Source of the DNA: Wyeomyia smithii
Lineage: Eukaryota > Arthropoda > Insecta > Diptera > Culicidae
Length of the DNA: 64,000 nt
Assembly: GCF_029784165.1 (NCBI RefSeq)
Contig: NC_073696.1
Coordinates: 47,553,897 to 47,617,896, forward strand
Direction of reading: 5' to 3'
Shown piece after piece: positions 46,065 through 58,089 of the stretch. The notes below the pieces were generated by a model that was not told the DNA's origin, made no database searches, and saw only the letters and a program-made list of their open reading frames with translations. A program made the translations under genes and the position numbers. Position 1 is the first letter of the stretch. Each line of letters starts with the position of its first letter.

Positions 46065-46320
46065 CTAATCAAAGTAAGTGACATGCTTATTTGCTTCCTT
46101 TTAACGTTTACTGTTCTATTGATACGAGCCTCATTCTTCCTGTCAAGGATTACCTATTATAACTATCTGGAAAGGTTTTTACTACGCGTCCCTCTGTCGA
46201 TTTTTGTTACACGACGGACACACTTTCTCAAGAGGAATTCAGTATTGAGGAATTCAACAAGAAGGGAAGGTATGTCGGGAACCTGAGGGTAAACCTATGC
46301 TTAAACACCTTGATATCAAA
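46065..46320 (-). repeat. SINE fragment, minus strand
   Basis: gtgacatgcttatttgct, tttactgttctattgatacg, ggaaaggtttttactacgcg and aaacctatgcttaa match the central part of 52032-52523. The tRNA-like head and 3' end are missing. Confidence 0.55.
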
Positions 46321-49300
46321 TGAAAAGTACACGCGAAAGTTCAAGCTTTAATCATCCAATGTGTCCTTTCAATTCGCACAGAATTTGCTCTGACTTCGCA
46401 TAACCCAAAAGTTGTACAAGGAATACATTGACAGAGATCAAAATCAGAATATCTATCATATACACAAAAATCGTAATGTCTCGGTAAACTTCGGCTTCGG
46501 GCGAACGATCAGTTTCGAGGCGCTCAAAAATCCGTTCTTTACTTTCGCGAGCCGGTGCGTATCAACGGCTCGTGCATCCCTAAAAATCGTCAGCAACCGA
46601 AACAGCCAATGGCGAGCCTTGTTGCCGCGGAAGTTATTGACGCTGGTGCCAGTAACGCAGAACCGTGAATGAAACCAGAGTCATAATTAAATGCAAAATG
46701 TTTTGGACTAATCTCATGTTTTTGTTTATTGTTAATGATTGAATGATGTTTTCAAATGACCTGATTCATGAAAGTGAATCGATCAGACAATAATTTCTTC
46801 AATGGAGTCAGTACCCAACTTATCAGTATTGATTGCTGGTTGCACTGTTTTAACGATGCCAACCTTCTAAACATCGGCTGATGCTTTATAAGTGTAGTGG
46901 TTTGGAGCTGCGCAATACATTCAAAATACGCTAGAGCATCAAATGCGTTATGCCCAACGCACATGCGTTGTACTGGTTCCAATTTCAATCATTTCGCTAA
47001 TTTCGCTCATAAATCATCTGGTTACGCACACTCCAACTTTTGCGTGTAAAACTATGTAATATTGTGCCGTGTTAAATAAATGTTGTGTGAACAAAAAAAA
47101 AAACTATGTAACACTCTAATACAATTGATCATGTTAGATGACATTCGAACATTTGAAAGAAAATATGTTTATCCCGATTTCTATTTCCTCAGTTTTCAGT
47201 ACAAAATAAGGTTGATTGACACAAAAATAATTAGGATATCTATCCCTTTTACATAAATTTCTGTCCCATTCCTTTCCATTTCGCTCCATCAAAGAAACTC
47301 TATTTTCTATGGAGTGAAACAAATAATCTTGGTGAGGAATTTCAATAAGGATATAGTCGAACGCGATAAAAATAGAAATGCCTCAGAATCTGTAACTTTG
47401 TAGTAAATATTGCGACAAAATTGTTTTGCGGTTAGCATTCGACCACTTGGTATTTGGTAACACTTTGGAGCTTAGTGTAAGCGTCTGAATTATGATCTCT
47501 TGTCAACACATTATCGCGCGAGCATGAGCTAAACAACTTATTAACGTGACATAATAATTATCTCAACGGTTCAACCTACGCACGCGAAACGCACATACGT
47601 AAGCTGTCGGTCACGACAGCGACAATGATAACTAATTTACGGCGTTCGTCAGATGAAAACACCAGAATAGATTCGAAATTCAACACTGATGTTGGGAAGT
47701 GACGGAAATGGTTTTAGAAAATGATTAATTCTATAGTGTTTGATTAAAAAAAAATTCACGAATCCTAAAATTGATTATAAACTTCTGGCTGATCAGGAAA
47801 TTTTCGATGGATTTATAACAGACTTCATATGTCGTGCGAAACCATATGCACCTATCACGCCTCACGCCAAAAATGGTCAGATAAGCAAACAAATCATCTT
47901 CGCGAGAAGTTTTGGAGCCGCTAATTCACAGCCCCGCCGCTTTGGCAGTTTAACACCTCCACGCTAAGCCGGAATGGCGTTGAGTCTGAAACGAAAGGTG
48001 ACTTTCACAGTCGGTTACCGGGAGTTCAGTGCAGAATGTGTTCGTGACCGACTAAGCTACTCTTCCCCACAGTGGTTTTGCAGGTTTTATTCTCAAGATA
48101 CGTAATGCTTATAACTCGTGATTAATAGTAATAAATTCATGTCTACTGCGGTAATGTTGATTAATATAGTCAGTTTAGTGGTTAAAATGACAAAACAGTT
48201 TTTAAAATACAACAAAATAAAAGATAATACTCATCAAAATATGGACATAACATATATTACTAGAACCATAGTCATAACTCCAAAACAACGTACATTAAAA
48301 ATTCAATATGTTCTTTTACGGAAACATGACCAAATGAAAAACCTCCCACGGTTGGCAGCGAAAAACATCAAATGTTTCACCTGTGGGACAAAAACTGAGA
48401 ACCACATGCTTATCACTGTGCTTTACAACTTCCTTAAACAGCAACGAAAGCGCCGTAATTCGCCCGGTAGAACGGCCAAAAACCTGCCTCCAAAGCATTC
48501 TAACCAACGGCGAGATGCGTCAGAATGCGGAAAGCGTAATCGATACCGCACCAGGAAAAAGCAAGCACAGAGGGCATTTAAACCCGGGCGGTACCGTATT
48601 AATTTACTCGCCCAGGTGGGATGGTAATGCCAAATTCATTTTATTTATTACTATTTAAAGTACATTTATGAACTGGATCCGGTTCCAGTGTGGTGGCTTG
48701 GCAGCCCTGTCAGGTGGGGCTCGGTTTCCTAGCGAGCAAGATTACGCTCATCCCCGGTGAGATAATATCGTGTGAACGGGAAACGTGCCCGAAGCGATGC
48801 GCAGTTTCTTCAATACAATTCTAAGCACACTCCTACCCGACTAGTGACTAATCGTTTGCAATTTATGAGCACCACAGTGGCATCACTGTTGGACGAGTCT
48901 GTCTAGAAATGGGCACCTCTAGAAACTATGACTAAATACTGAGTTTAAATTTTTCAAACGTTTTTAGCTGATGTTAGGAAATCTCCAGTAATCTATTTTG
49001 CAACCTACATTTTTAGCAGTTTTGGACTCAAACCTGCAAAACAAACCAAACTGAAGAGGCAACGAAACTACCAGTTTGCTTCCAGGTTCAGTGATTAAGA
49101 GTGTAAGATACACGGTTCCACTAATTGGACATGACATTAATTGGCTGCTGACTGACCCACGTCTTCGTTGTACCGACGAACGTCCGAAGCGCAAATGCGC
49201 TCGAAACACACAGTGCTAACACTTACCCAGACTAACCGGATTCGACACACTACCGACATCCAGTTACGGCTGCTGTTGTGGAAACAGAGCAAAAAAAAAC

Positions 49301-50019
49301 TGTCGGGTGCCCAACCAGTTCCGCGACTTAGCTTCAAAATTATTCCATTATATCGTTAACCAATCGTCCCGAATGTCATAGTTTGAACGAACAACTTCCC
49401 AAACATTAGGCTAATTTCCCCACCAAGTACACCACATTAGCCATCGCGACAGTCTTCCGATTAAAATATCATACGCAGGAACACATTCCGGCAACATCCG
49501 TAAGCAGGCATAATCGAACGTGCACCACACAGACAGATTACCTGTCGAAATTGAGACAGCACAGTTCGGTCAGGCGATTATTTGAATGTGTGTCGTTAGA
49601 CGTGACACGAATTGATTACGATAGTCAAGCAAGCACTTTGCAAAAAAAACTTGCTGCTCGATACGGGAAAGCTTAGCATGTTCGTACCGAATCTGGGGCT
49701 TGATCTTTATGCATAATTAGCCGAATCAATTAGTGGACAATTAGGATTGATCGCTTCCGGCAGGATGATGTCGATGATGGGTAGCCGTTCCACTAAATTG
49801 GCATCTATTGAATCAACTGATTTTTAATTTGCGACGTACTTTCCACAACAGAATGAGCATTTGTAGAACAACGTTTGTAAGCAACCATTGACACATTCTA
49901 TTTCTTTTAGTTTTCGTGACGTCACAACTTTTCAGGAAACGCTTCAATATTGGTGCTTATTACGGGAGACACTTCAAATCAGAGTGAATTAAATATCGCC
50001 GTATTACGGGACTCACGTA
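46321..50019. other. no recognised gene
   Basis: A mixed AT/GC region. The longest frame, 48118-48627 on the plus strand (169 codons), is lysine/arginine-rich in its second half, has no domain known to me, and overlaps antisense and shifted frames of similar size. I treat it as chance. The GC-rich patch at 47930-48060 contains gttcAGTGCAG, a possible initiator without a TATA box. Confidence 0.35.
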
Positions 50020-51228
50020 GGGGGAATAGGGGCATAATGAGCACCCTAACTTGGTTGCTGATTGAAGCATGGACAGTGGCGTCGGGTCCACCTGTGCAAC
50101 ATGTGCACTGCACAGGTACTATATTCCCTAATATCCAAACATATGCAATTATCGAAATATAATAAATATAAAATAACAAGTAAGCATGCTAACGACTCTT
50201 CAATTCAAAGCTTTAGTGTGTTTACTTTGGTTTGATTTTCTTTTCCAGTTCAAGAAAAAAGAACCTAAGTAAATGACAGTGCACATGTAACGAAATGAGC
50301 CACGCGACGCCTCTGAGCATGGAAAACGACAAAAACTTTAAGCTGTCTTCAGTGCAAAACTTGAATTAACTATCTATAATTGAAGGTACACTATTCGCAA
50401 ACTGAAAAGTTTATCGTATAAAGGTGAAAAACACAAATTAGATTTATGCATCCAAAACTAGCAATCAGTCGATGTGTGGGGCACAATGAGCACCTCACTG
50501 GGGCATAATGAGCACCCACGGGGTATAATGAGCACTCTTATAGAACATATCTTAAAACTGTGTAAAAGTACAACTAATGGGCCAACGTTTGTCGCGGGAT
50601 GTCGTGATACTTGGCGGCTTGTTTCGTGAATGTCCCATCGCGCCTTATGGTGGCCAATTCTGCCTGCAGTCCCTTTTTCTGACCGATTCGGTCTCAAAGA
50701 TTTTCTAATATATGTTCGCACCATCACTACAAACAAACACTGACTATGAAAACAGACAAACTCACAGTTCTACTGAGATGAATTTCAGGTAAGTTTATGT
50801 GACAAGGTGTGCTCATTTCGCCCCACCTAAAGGTGACCATTTCGCCCTTATCGAATTAGTTAAAGTTAACATGAGATTTTAATACTAATTATAGCTCAAA
50901 ATCAAAACTTCAATAATGGTGAAATTTGGGGTATGACCCATACGTCATATTGATATGTCTACATACTTGATTGAGCCATTTAAACGACCGTAGAAGCTAA
51001 TTTTGTAGTGCGCAATAATAATAATTTTTCCAACATCCGGGAACCAAGTTGATTTTTTCAACATATCTCCATATTTTAAACAGACAAACCACTTTCGTTC
51101 TACATAAAAAGATACTGTAGTAACTACGGAAGAGTTCCACATACCATTGTGTATTAAAAAATGCGTAGTTTCGCATAAAAGAGGGGTGCCCATTTCGCCC
51201 CGTGTGCTCATTATGCCCCTAGTCCCCC
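50020..51228. mobile_element. 1.2-kb TA-flanked element with GGGGCATAATGAGCACC ends
   Basis: Left end GGGGGAATAGGGGCATAATG and, reverse-complemented, right end GGGGGACTAGGGGCATAATG; both continue AGCAC. TA lies at 50018-50019 and 51229-51230. The word gcataatgagcacc recurs subterminally at about 50490 and 50520, and in inverted form (gtgctcatttcgcccc) near 50809. There is no transposase frame. It is non-autonomous and of unknown superfamily, although the TA target suggests Tc1/mariner-like mobilisation. Confidence 0.8.
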
Positions 51229-51557
51229 TATATGAGAAAAACGTCACAAAGTGATATCTGATGTGAAATCTAAATTATTATGAGTGTCATATCACTGAAG
51301 TGAAAACGGAAAAAGTGACGTTTCGCGTGGAATTATTTTACGACCATTAACGGTAAAATGATTTCACAAAGATGGGATAAGTCTTTCGATTGGTTTGTGA
51401 TCTAATGATAAAATATACTGAATTTATTTTTCAGTAACAAGACGAATCAAAAACAGATCAATTTCCTAATTTCCACCGAAAAATTATTGCAAAAGGTGAA
51501 TGACAAAGATGAAATGGCGGTTGATAAAAAAATTTGGCTTTGGAAGTACATAAATGT

Positions 51558-52030
51558 CAGTTCGATCATAGCCTAATTTAAGGTTTTAGACCAAGAAAAA
51601 TAAGCTAAAGCAAAAAAAACGCTGATTTCTTTCAATAAATTGTGCAAGAAAGAATTTTTCCATCCAACATTCTTAGGTTGCCCGATAGTCGATACAGATT
51701 TTTAATACAGATTTTTTTTTGCCCGTGATACAGATATACAGATGTTTGCGGAAAAAAATACAGAAATAAATGTGGCAACCCTGCCCTCAGCCATGTTTAA
51801 GTGAAAAGAGTAGCTTGAATATTGCAAGAGTGGAGGTATACGGACTATTGCAAACACAAACCTTATTTGAAAATTATTACACATGGTGTAATTCTTATTG
51901 ATCTTTCTCTCAAAAATGGCTTTCCAAGAAATTCGAAAAAGATCAAGGTACTATCGATGTAGTCGCGACTTGAAAACAAACTTCAAATTCGATCATAATC
52001 ATTTTATAGATGAGCCTGTAGATTTTTTAT
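51558..52030 (+). repeat. repeat F, reference copy
   Basis: This uninterrupted copy reads from cagttcgatcatagcctaat through aataagctaaagc, atttttccatccaacattct, gtggcaaccctgccctcagc and gtagtcgcgacttgaaaaca. Its parts recur at 52769-52821, 55484-55630 and 57805-58075, each time broken by an insertion, so it serves as the empty-site record for those insertions. Confidence 0.75.
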
Positions 52031-52031
52031 T

Positions 52032-52523
52032 CTCCTGTATGGACTTCCTCACTGCGACCAGAATCGTTGATCTATTGTGAGATATGCCCGGGTGTCTGCT
52101 GTATCCCGCACTTCTATTATTAGCAATACCGCTATTGAGAAGTGGCATGCTTATTATTATTTTTGATCAGTGCTTGTGTGTAATGTACTACTCTTCCTTT
52201 TACACGCTTACTGTTTTTCTATACCGAGCGTCCTTCCTCCTGCCAAATATCGCCAATTATAAAATTCCCTGGAGAAGTTTCGTCGTGCGTCCTTCTGGCC
52301 AGTTTTATTGATAAGAGGGACTTATTTTTTGTTAAGAGGAAGTCACGCAAAGGTATTATAGAATTCAGCGTAAAGGAAGGGTAAGTGGTGGGGAGCCTGA
52401 GGATAAACTCATACTTAAAGTCCTTTTTGACATCGAATGACCTGATTCTACTAAGATTCGAACCCACGACCATCCGCTTAACAAAGCGGACTCTGTAACC
52501 TTGCGGCTACGCAGCTCCCTATT
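52032..52523 (-). repeat. tRNA-type SINE, minus strand, best full-length copy
   Basis: On the minus strand it opens gggagctgcgtagccgcaag, and carries an anticodon-arm-like tccgctttgttaagcgga, then ggtcgtggGTTCGAATC (B box), followed by about 400 bases of unique body to gaagtccatacaggag. It abuts repeat F at 52030. Other copies: 3303-4582, 12480-13090, 13092-13580, 46065-46320. At nearly 500 bp it is long for a tRNA SINE, and a composite origin is possible. Confidence 0.65.
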
Positions 52524-52821
52524 TCCGTTACTAAGGTCATTTGTAAGAATTTTTTTAATAACTCCACATATTTTGTCTCGTGTAGAACGCATGTTTTCAA
52601 CAAATCTTAAATCACGAGTCGCATGGCCCCTTAGCTAGGGGCTCAATTTTAAAAGCTAAAAGCTACGTTGCAGACCAAGGAAGCGCTCAAATTAACAAAA
52701 TCTTGAAAAGATGAATTAAACAAGAAAATGTATTAACTTTACGTGAAGAAAAATGAAAAATACTGTCTCAGTTTGATCATAGCCTAATTTTAGGTTTTAG
52801 ACCAAGAAAAATATGCTAAAG

Positions 52822-55483
52822 AGACAAATCGCGCGAAATGACCGATGGTCGAATATCGACCATTTTTGATTTTAATGAAACTTTGCACACGTATTTGGCT
52901 TAGCAAACTTAGCATTTTTCACAGGCGGAGAGATTTTTTACACCCATGAGTTACATTCTAAAAGGGCGTATGTCTTTTGGCACAGGTTTTATTCGAAGCA
53001 TTGTAGCCCAGAAACCGTTGGTTGTATAGAAAAACTGTCTGAGAATGAGTTGTAGGGAATTGAAAATGCACCATAAAAAAACATACACTGTACAAAAAAA
53101 ATTTTTTTTGACCAAAAAAAATTAAAAATAAACATTAAATTTCAATTTAAAAAAAAAAGTTGAATTTTTTTTTAACGAAACTTGACGTTATTACGCAACT
53201 TAAAAAAAAAGTCCAGGATGGAGAAATGAAATTTTTTTTTTATGGTAGATTAATATATATTTTTCATAAAGATTCATTCATATATATTTTTCATAAAGAT
53301 TCAAATTAAAACATTTTTCAAAATATTTGTATTCTGATGATTTTAAAAGATGCAGAAAGTCATTTTGAATCAAAAAGCTCCTGGTAGTAAACATTTTAAA
53401 GGCATCGGTTTTCGAGTTATTTTGAATTTAAGCTCGAAAAATTATTAATATTTCGGAAAATACACGTTTTTCTTAATTTGTCCATGGTTCTCCAGCAAAA
53501 ACCATACGTTCATTGGAATGCTTGATCAAAAATATACAATTCATTCTTTGAAAACAAAACGATTGGATAAATAACTCAAGCGCTAAACCTTAGCCTACCT
53601 ACACGTTCCCCCTTGCCGAATGGTTTATAAAAAAATATGTTTGTCGTGCAACACTACCTACTTGTTTACTAATAATAACTGTTCGTAAAGTACGCAACCA
53701 ATAACTACTGGGTTACCTATAATATCTGTTTTCGTATATAAATACGATTGCACTACTCCAGATGTGTTAGTAACAGTTTGCATTTTGTGAAGATGAATAA
53801 AGTGAAAATGGAATACACCAAGCCCAAATGCTGTAAACCCTTTCCTGATCATCGGTGCTCATCAAGCTTACGCAAATTAAACGAAAACGTTATTGCAAAA
53901 TTAAAAATATTGAACAGTCAAGCTCATTTTAATACGTCTTTATCAATTTGTGATTCGTGTAGTTATTGGAATAATATTCAAGCCACCATTCATCCCTTCG
54001 TTGTTTACTATTCAGAATCTGGAACACTTAAGAATATCAGCTTCATCATAATATCGGAAGTACTCCATCATGATACTGTTGCGGTTCAGGTGTTCATTGC
54101 CAAATTAATGAGTTTTTTGAAAACAACAATACAGTTGAAAAAAGCGATATTAATGTCTGATGGAGCTGCCTCACAATATAAAAATAGAAAAAACTTTGCA
54201 AGTCTTTGCAAGTTCAAAACAAAATATAACGTCGATGCAGAGTGGCATTTTTTTGCGACTTCTCATGTTAAAGGCCCATGCCATGCAATTTGGTTGCATA
54301 TTAAAACGAATGGCAGGAAATGCAAGTTTAGCTGAAGAACATGAACATCCCATTACAAGCGCAAAAGAATTGTATGATTGGTCTAACCAGCAAAATAATA
54401 AAAATTCATCAAAAATGTCATTTAGTTGGGTATCATATGAAGAATATGAACAAGGAGTAACAGAATGGAGCAATATTTTCAAAAAATCTATAATAATAGC
54501 TGCCACACAAAAGTATTACTCTTTTGTTCCGATTTCAGAAAATAAGATACAAACGAAGCTATTTTCCACAGATGACGAATCATTTACTTATGATGTATAT
54601 AAAATATAAGGTGAAACTAGTTCTGTTAAGTATCTATGTCATAAAAAAATATGTTCCTAAGATAATAAAACTCGAAAATAAATATTTGATTCTTATATAT
54701 ATTTATATCACTTAGAAAATTTAACTCTTTTCTTGAGAACCGTTCGCCCAATCGTTTTGTTGTCAAAGAATGAATTGTATATTTTTGATCGAGCATTCCA
54801 ATAAACGTATGGTTTTCGTTGGAGAACCATGGACAAATTAAGAAAAACGTGTATTTTCCTAAACAATTATAATTTTTCGAGCTTAAATTAGAAATAACTC
54901 GAAAACCAATGCCTTTAGAATGTTTACTACCAGGAGCTTTTTGATTCAAAATGACTTTCTGCATCTTTCAAAATCATCAGAATACAAATATTTTGAAAAA
55001 TGTTTGCATTAGAATTTTCATAAAAAATTAATCTACCATAAAAAAATTATTTTTCATTTCACCATCCTGGACATTTTTTTAAAAGTTGCGTATTAACGTC
55101 AAGTTTCTTTAAAAAAAAAAAATAAAACAAAAATTCAACTCTTTTTTTTAATTGAAATTTAATGTTTAGTTTTAATTTTTTTTATCAAAAAAATTTTTTT
55201 TTGTGCAATGTATATTTTTTTATGGTGCATTTTTAATTCCCTACAACTCATTCTCAGACTTTTTTTCTATACAACCAACGGTTTCTGGGCTACAATGCTT
55301 CGAATAAAACCTGTGCCAAAAGGCATACGCCCTTTTAGAATGTAACTCATGGGTGTAAAAAATCTCTCCGCCTGTGAAAAATGCTAAGTTTGCTAAGCCA
55401 AATACGTGTGCAAAGTTTCATTCAAATCAAAAATGGTCGATTAAATTTTCGCGTATTTCCAGGCGATTTGAAATGATTTTGCT
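52822..55483 (+). mobile_element. 2.66-kb DNA transposon with ~750-bp inverted repeats and CTAAAG target duplication
   Basis: The left arm 52822-53582 and right arm 54733-55483 are inverted copies. Examples: caggcggagagattttttac against gtaaaaaatctctccgcctg, and gaagcattgtagcccagaaa against tttctgggctacaatgcttc. CTAAAG lies at 52816-52821 and 55484-55489. The uninterrupted repeat F has aataagCTAAAGcaaaaa once at 51605-51610, which proves the insertion. The two termini differ by a deletion in the left one (AGACAAATCG versus AGCAAAATCATTTCAAATCG). The centre holds a transposase-like frame (next entry). Confidence 0.85.
53748..54609 (+). pseudogene. transposase-like protein, C-terminal part, one frameshift
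   Basis: The frame from 53748 has a Cys-rich start (KPKCCKPFPDHRC), then WNNIQATIHPFVVYY, HHDTVAVQVFIAKL, SDGAASQYKNRKNF and AEWHFFATSHVKGPC, and stops at 54335. The homologous reading continues in another frame from about 54287 (FGCILKRMAGNASL, AKELYDWSN) to 54609, so a single-base-type frameshift lies near 54285. I recall proteins with DGA..QYKNR.NF and WHFFATSH.KGPCDG motifs in many animal genomes as repeat-encoded proteins, but cannot name the superfamily. The Asp of SDGAA and the His/Glu-rich block could be catalytic. An N-terminal half seems absent. Its place between long TIRs supports a transposase role. Confidence 0.6.
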
Positions 55484-55630
55484 CTAAAGCAAAAAACGAT
55501 GGTTTCTTTCAATATATTTTGCAAGGAAGAATTTTTCCATCCAACATTCTTAGGTTGCTCGATAGTCGATGCAGATTTTTAATACAGATTTTTTTGCCCG
55601 TGATATAGATAAACAGATGTTTGCGAAAAA
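55484..55630 (+). repeat. repeat F, second copy, left part
   Basis: ctctaaagcaaaaaacgatg, aatttttccatccaacattc and cagatgtttgcgaaaaa match 51603-51750. The copy then breaks off and resumes at 57805. Confidence 0.75.
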
Positions 55631-56544
55631 AGTAGGAGGGTGGTATTCAAGACACGACCGCATGACGTTGGACTACGGTATTCTTATATTCCATTAAAAC
55701 AAATAATAGAGAGAATTGCAACTCTAGTATTTGCTGCAATTTTATCTAACAGTGCATTTCTGGATGCTGAGACGTTAAAACGTTATAAATAATAATATAT
55801 ACTAAAAGAATGGATATCTTTTATTTGATCGCTGAATGAAATACATATTCGAATCAACCCTTTGTTTGCTGCACTACCAAGACAATCATTTAATTGAGCG
55901 AATTGGTAAAATTTTCCTATCTAAGCAAAAAGCAAACTTTACGAAACTATCTGAAATTGGAGCCCAGAACGATTCAACCGAAAATTTTAAATTTGAAAAT
56001 TGTTTGACATTTAATCGATAAAACTCATGCTAGGTTAGTTCCAGCCCAGCATATAACTTCATGTATTTGAAAAAAGAAACGTTTGGTTCAATAACTCAAT
56101 ATAGCAAGAGCTCAATCACACGTTTTTCGGTAGTTGTTATCAAGGTTTGGGCGAGTGACAGGAAAATATCTTAACTTCTTCAGTTGTGATTTAGAGCATT
56201 TCTAATTGTTTTGTTATTTTTCACGATAGCGACAAGTTTGTTTCTTTCTCTGTGTGCGAGAAACAAAATCAAAACCGCGCACCGAGAAACAAAAACGAAA
56301 ATTCAATGAATGCTCATTGAGAAAACTTGCAACTCTTTTTACCAATAACTTATGATACTCAAAAGAACCCGTTTTGATCTAAATCAAATTTCTAGTAAAT
56401 AAGTGTTGATCATTCATAGGTAGTAATTTTTCCTCGATGAATAAAGACTGGCTGAAGAAGTTAAAATCGCTGCTGTGAAATCAAATTCACAACTGTGTTC
56501 GTTAAGACGTTTTAATATTTTCAATGACAATAATAATCTTCGAT

Positions 56545-56960
56545 AAACACCCGCTATAGTTATTCACACATGCTATAACTATCTAAACACGCGTTAAAAC
56601 TATTCATACACACGCTGTAGCTATAGCTATCCATACACACGCTATTCCTTTCCATACATCCGATACAACTATCTATACACACGCATAAGCTATCCAACCA
56701 TGTGCTATTACTATCCATACATACGCTATAACTAATCATTACACACGCAGCAGCTATCCACACACAAGCTATAACTATCCGTACACACGCTGAAGATATA
56801 CACGCAATAGCCATAATATGCTACACATGCTAGTGTCTTACACACGCTATAGCTAGCCATACACACGCAACAGCGCCATCCCTATCATCGCAAATGTCAT
56901 AGCAATACAGATGCACATACGCTATATGTGCACACTGCACACACACCCAACGTTTTCACC
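56545..56960. repeat. minisatellite, ~24-bp unit (ACTATCCATACACACGCTAT)
   Basis: About 15 imperfect repeats of ctatccatacacacgctata. The 84-codon minus frame 56560-56814 merely reads the repeat as recurring CMDSYS-like octets and is not taken as a gene. Confidence 0.8.
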
Positions 56961-57194
56961 CAGCGATATCTGAATTGGATTACCGCTGGTGGGGTCCAAC
57001 TCAGATCGAAGGAGCACCGAACTGAATGAAGAAATGCAGCTTCCCACTACCTCCGCCGCTGCTGCCTGATACCACCGCTCTGGTTCTGCTGCAGCTCAGT
57101 TTGGCCGCTGGAATCAGCCACCGCTGCTGATTATACAAGACCGGCCTGGTGGCCTTTCACTTGTTAACTGATGATTGCTATGAGACGACACAGG

Positions 57195-57540
57195 CTATTA
57201 TATAGCCCAAAGCAAAAATCCATCCGCGAGCAAACAAGAAGCGAGCTTGTGATTGGTTGAATGTGCACGACTTTTAACACAACTTTTAACTAGTTTAGTA
57301 TCGAAAACATATTTAAATTATTATATGACAATCTTGTGCAATATTTCCCCTATCAATCAAGCCATTGGTGTTTAGAATCTGTTCAGTGGTAATGATAAAA
57401 GAAGCATTTTAAAACGGTGTTGAAACCCCTGTTGCAGCTACCGAAAGCGAGCTCGTTATTGGTTGAAAGCTGTGAGACTGTTTACAAAGTCAGATCGGTT
57501 GTATCCGTTAGTGTGCTTGTGAAGAGAGGTGGTGATTGGT
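57195..57540 (-). promoter_or_regulatory. CCAAT/TATA promoter, minus strand
   Basis: Read on the minus strand, CCAAT occurs at 57539-57535, 57462-57458 and 57256-57252, each inside caaccaat(c/a)ac or ttcaaccaat. The TATA box gggcTATATAAtagcc is at 57204-57198. The core resembles the TATA boxes at 40674 and 44842 (ttggcctatataagagcc), including the downstream agcctgt. A transcript would run leftward through CAG/GCTG-rich DNA into the minisatellite. No ORF of note. Confidence 0.45.
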
Positions 57541-57804
57541 TGCTCGGTATGATTTAGACAATCGATGTGATTTATCAATTTTTCAATAGTGTATCTCGAA
57601 CAATAGGTTATTTTTGTTACATAAATTCAACCGTAAAACAATTTCTGATCGGTTGATGCCAAAACCTCGAAATTCTGAAAAGAAATGACTGATATATAAG
57701 CGCTCAAAACCTGACCACTTTTCCCTGGTTTTCCCCGGTTGAATTACTAGATTTTCAAATTCAGGTGCCTAACTTCGATATAGACGTTAGTCCAACGTCA
57801 AAAA

Positions 57805-58075
57805 ATACAGAAATAAATGTGGCAACCCTGCCCTCAGCTATGTTTAAGTGGAAAAAGTAGCTTTAATATTGCAGGAGATACACTGATGTGGAGGTGTCCG
57901 GACTATTGCAAATACAAACCTTAATTGAAAATTATTACACAAGGTGTAATTTTTATCGATCTTTCTCTCTAAAATGGCTTTCCAAGAAATTCGAAAATCG
58001 ATGTAGTCGCGACTTGAAAACAAACTTCAAATTCGATCATAATAATTTTATAGATGAGCCTGTAGATACTTAAAA
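57805..58075 (+). repeat. repeat F, second copy, right part
   Basis: gaaataaatgtggcaaccct, ggctttccaagaaattcgaa and tcgatcataataattttata match 51760-52025. Confidence 0.75.
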
Positions 58076-58089
58076 TCATTTTCAATCAA

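Larger units (their letters stand above)
55632..57804. mobile_element. 2.2-kb insertion defined by its empty site
   Basis: Repeat F at 51743-51765 reads gtttgcggaaaaaaatacag without interruption; here the same text is split between 55630 and 57801. The insert begins gtaggagggtggtattcaag. Near its left end it has GACGTTGGACTA (55664), and its right end, reverse-complemented, begins tttttGACGTTGGACTAacg, so the ends share a short inverted word. There is no transposase. It contains a minisatellite and a CCAAT/TATA promoter. It could be a non-autonomous element or a solo LTR-like unit. Confidence 0.6.

Noticed and set aside
48118..48627. 169-codon frame, basic C-terminal half
   Set aside because: No recognisable domain, no conserved context, and similar-sized frames overlap it in other frames and on the opposite strand.
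56560..56814. 84-codon Cys-rich minus frame
   Set aside because: It only translates the minisatellite; the period of the peptide equals that of the DNA repeat.
56545..56960. CRISPR-like array
   Set aside because: Repeats are contiguous and imperfect without unique spacers, in a eukaryotic context: a minisatellite.
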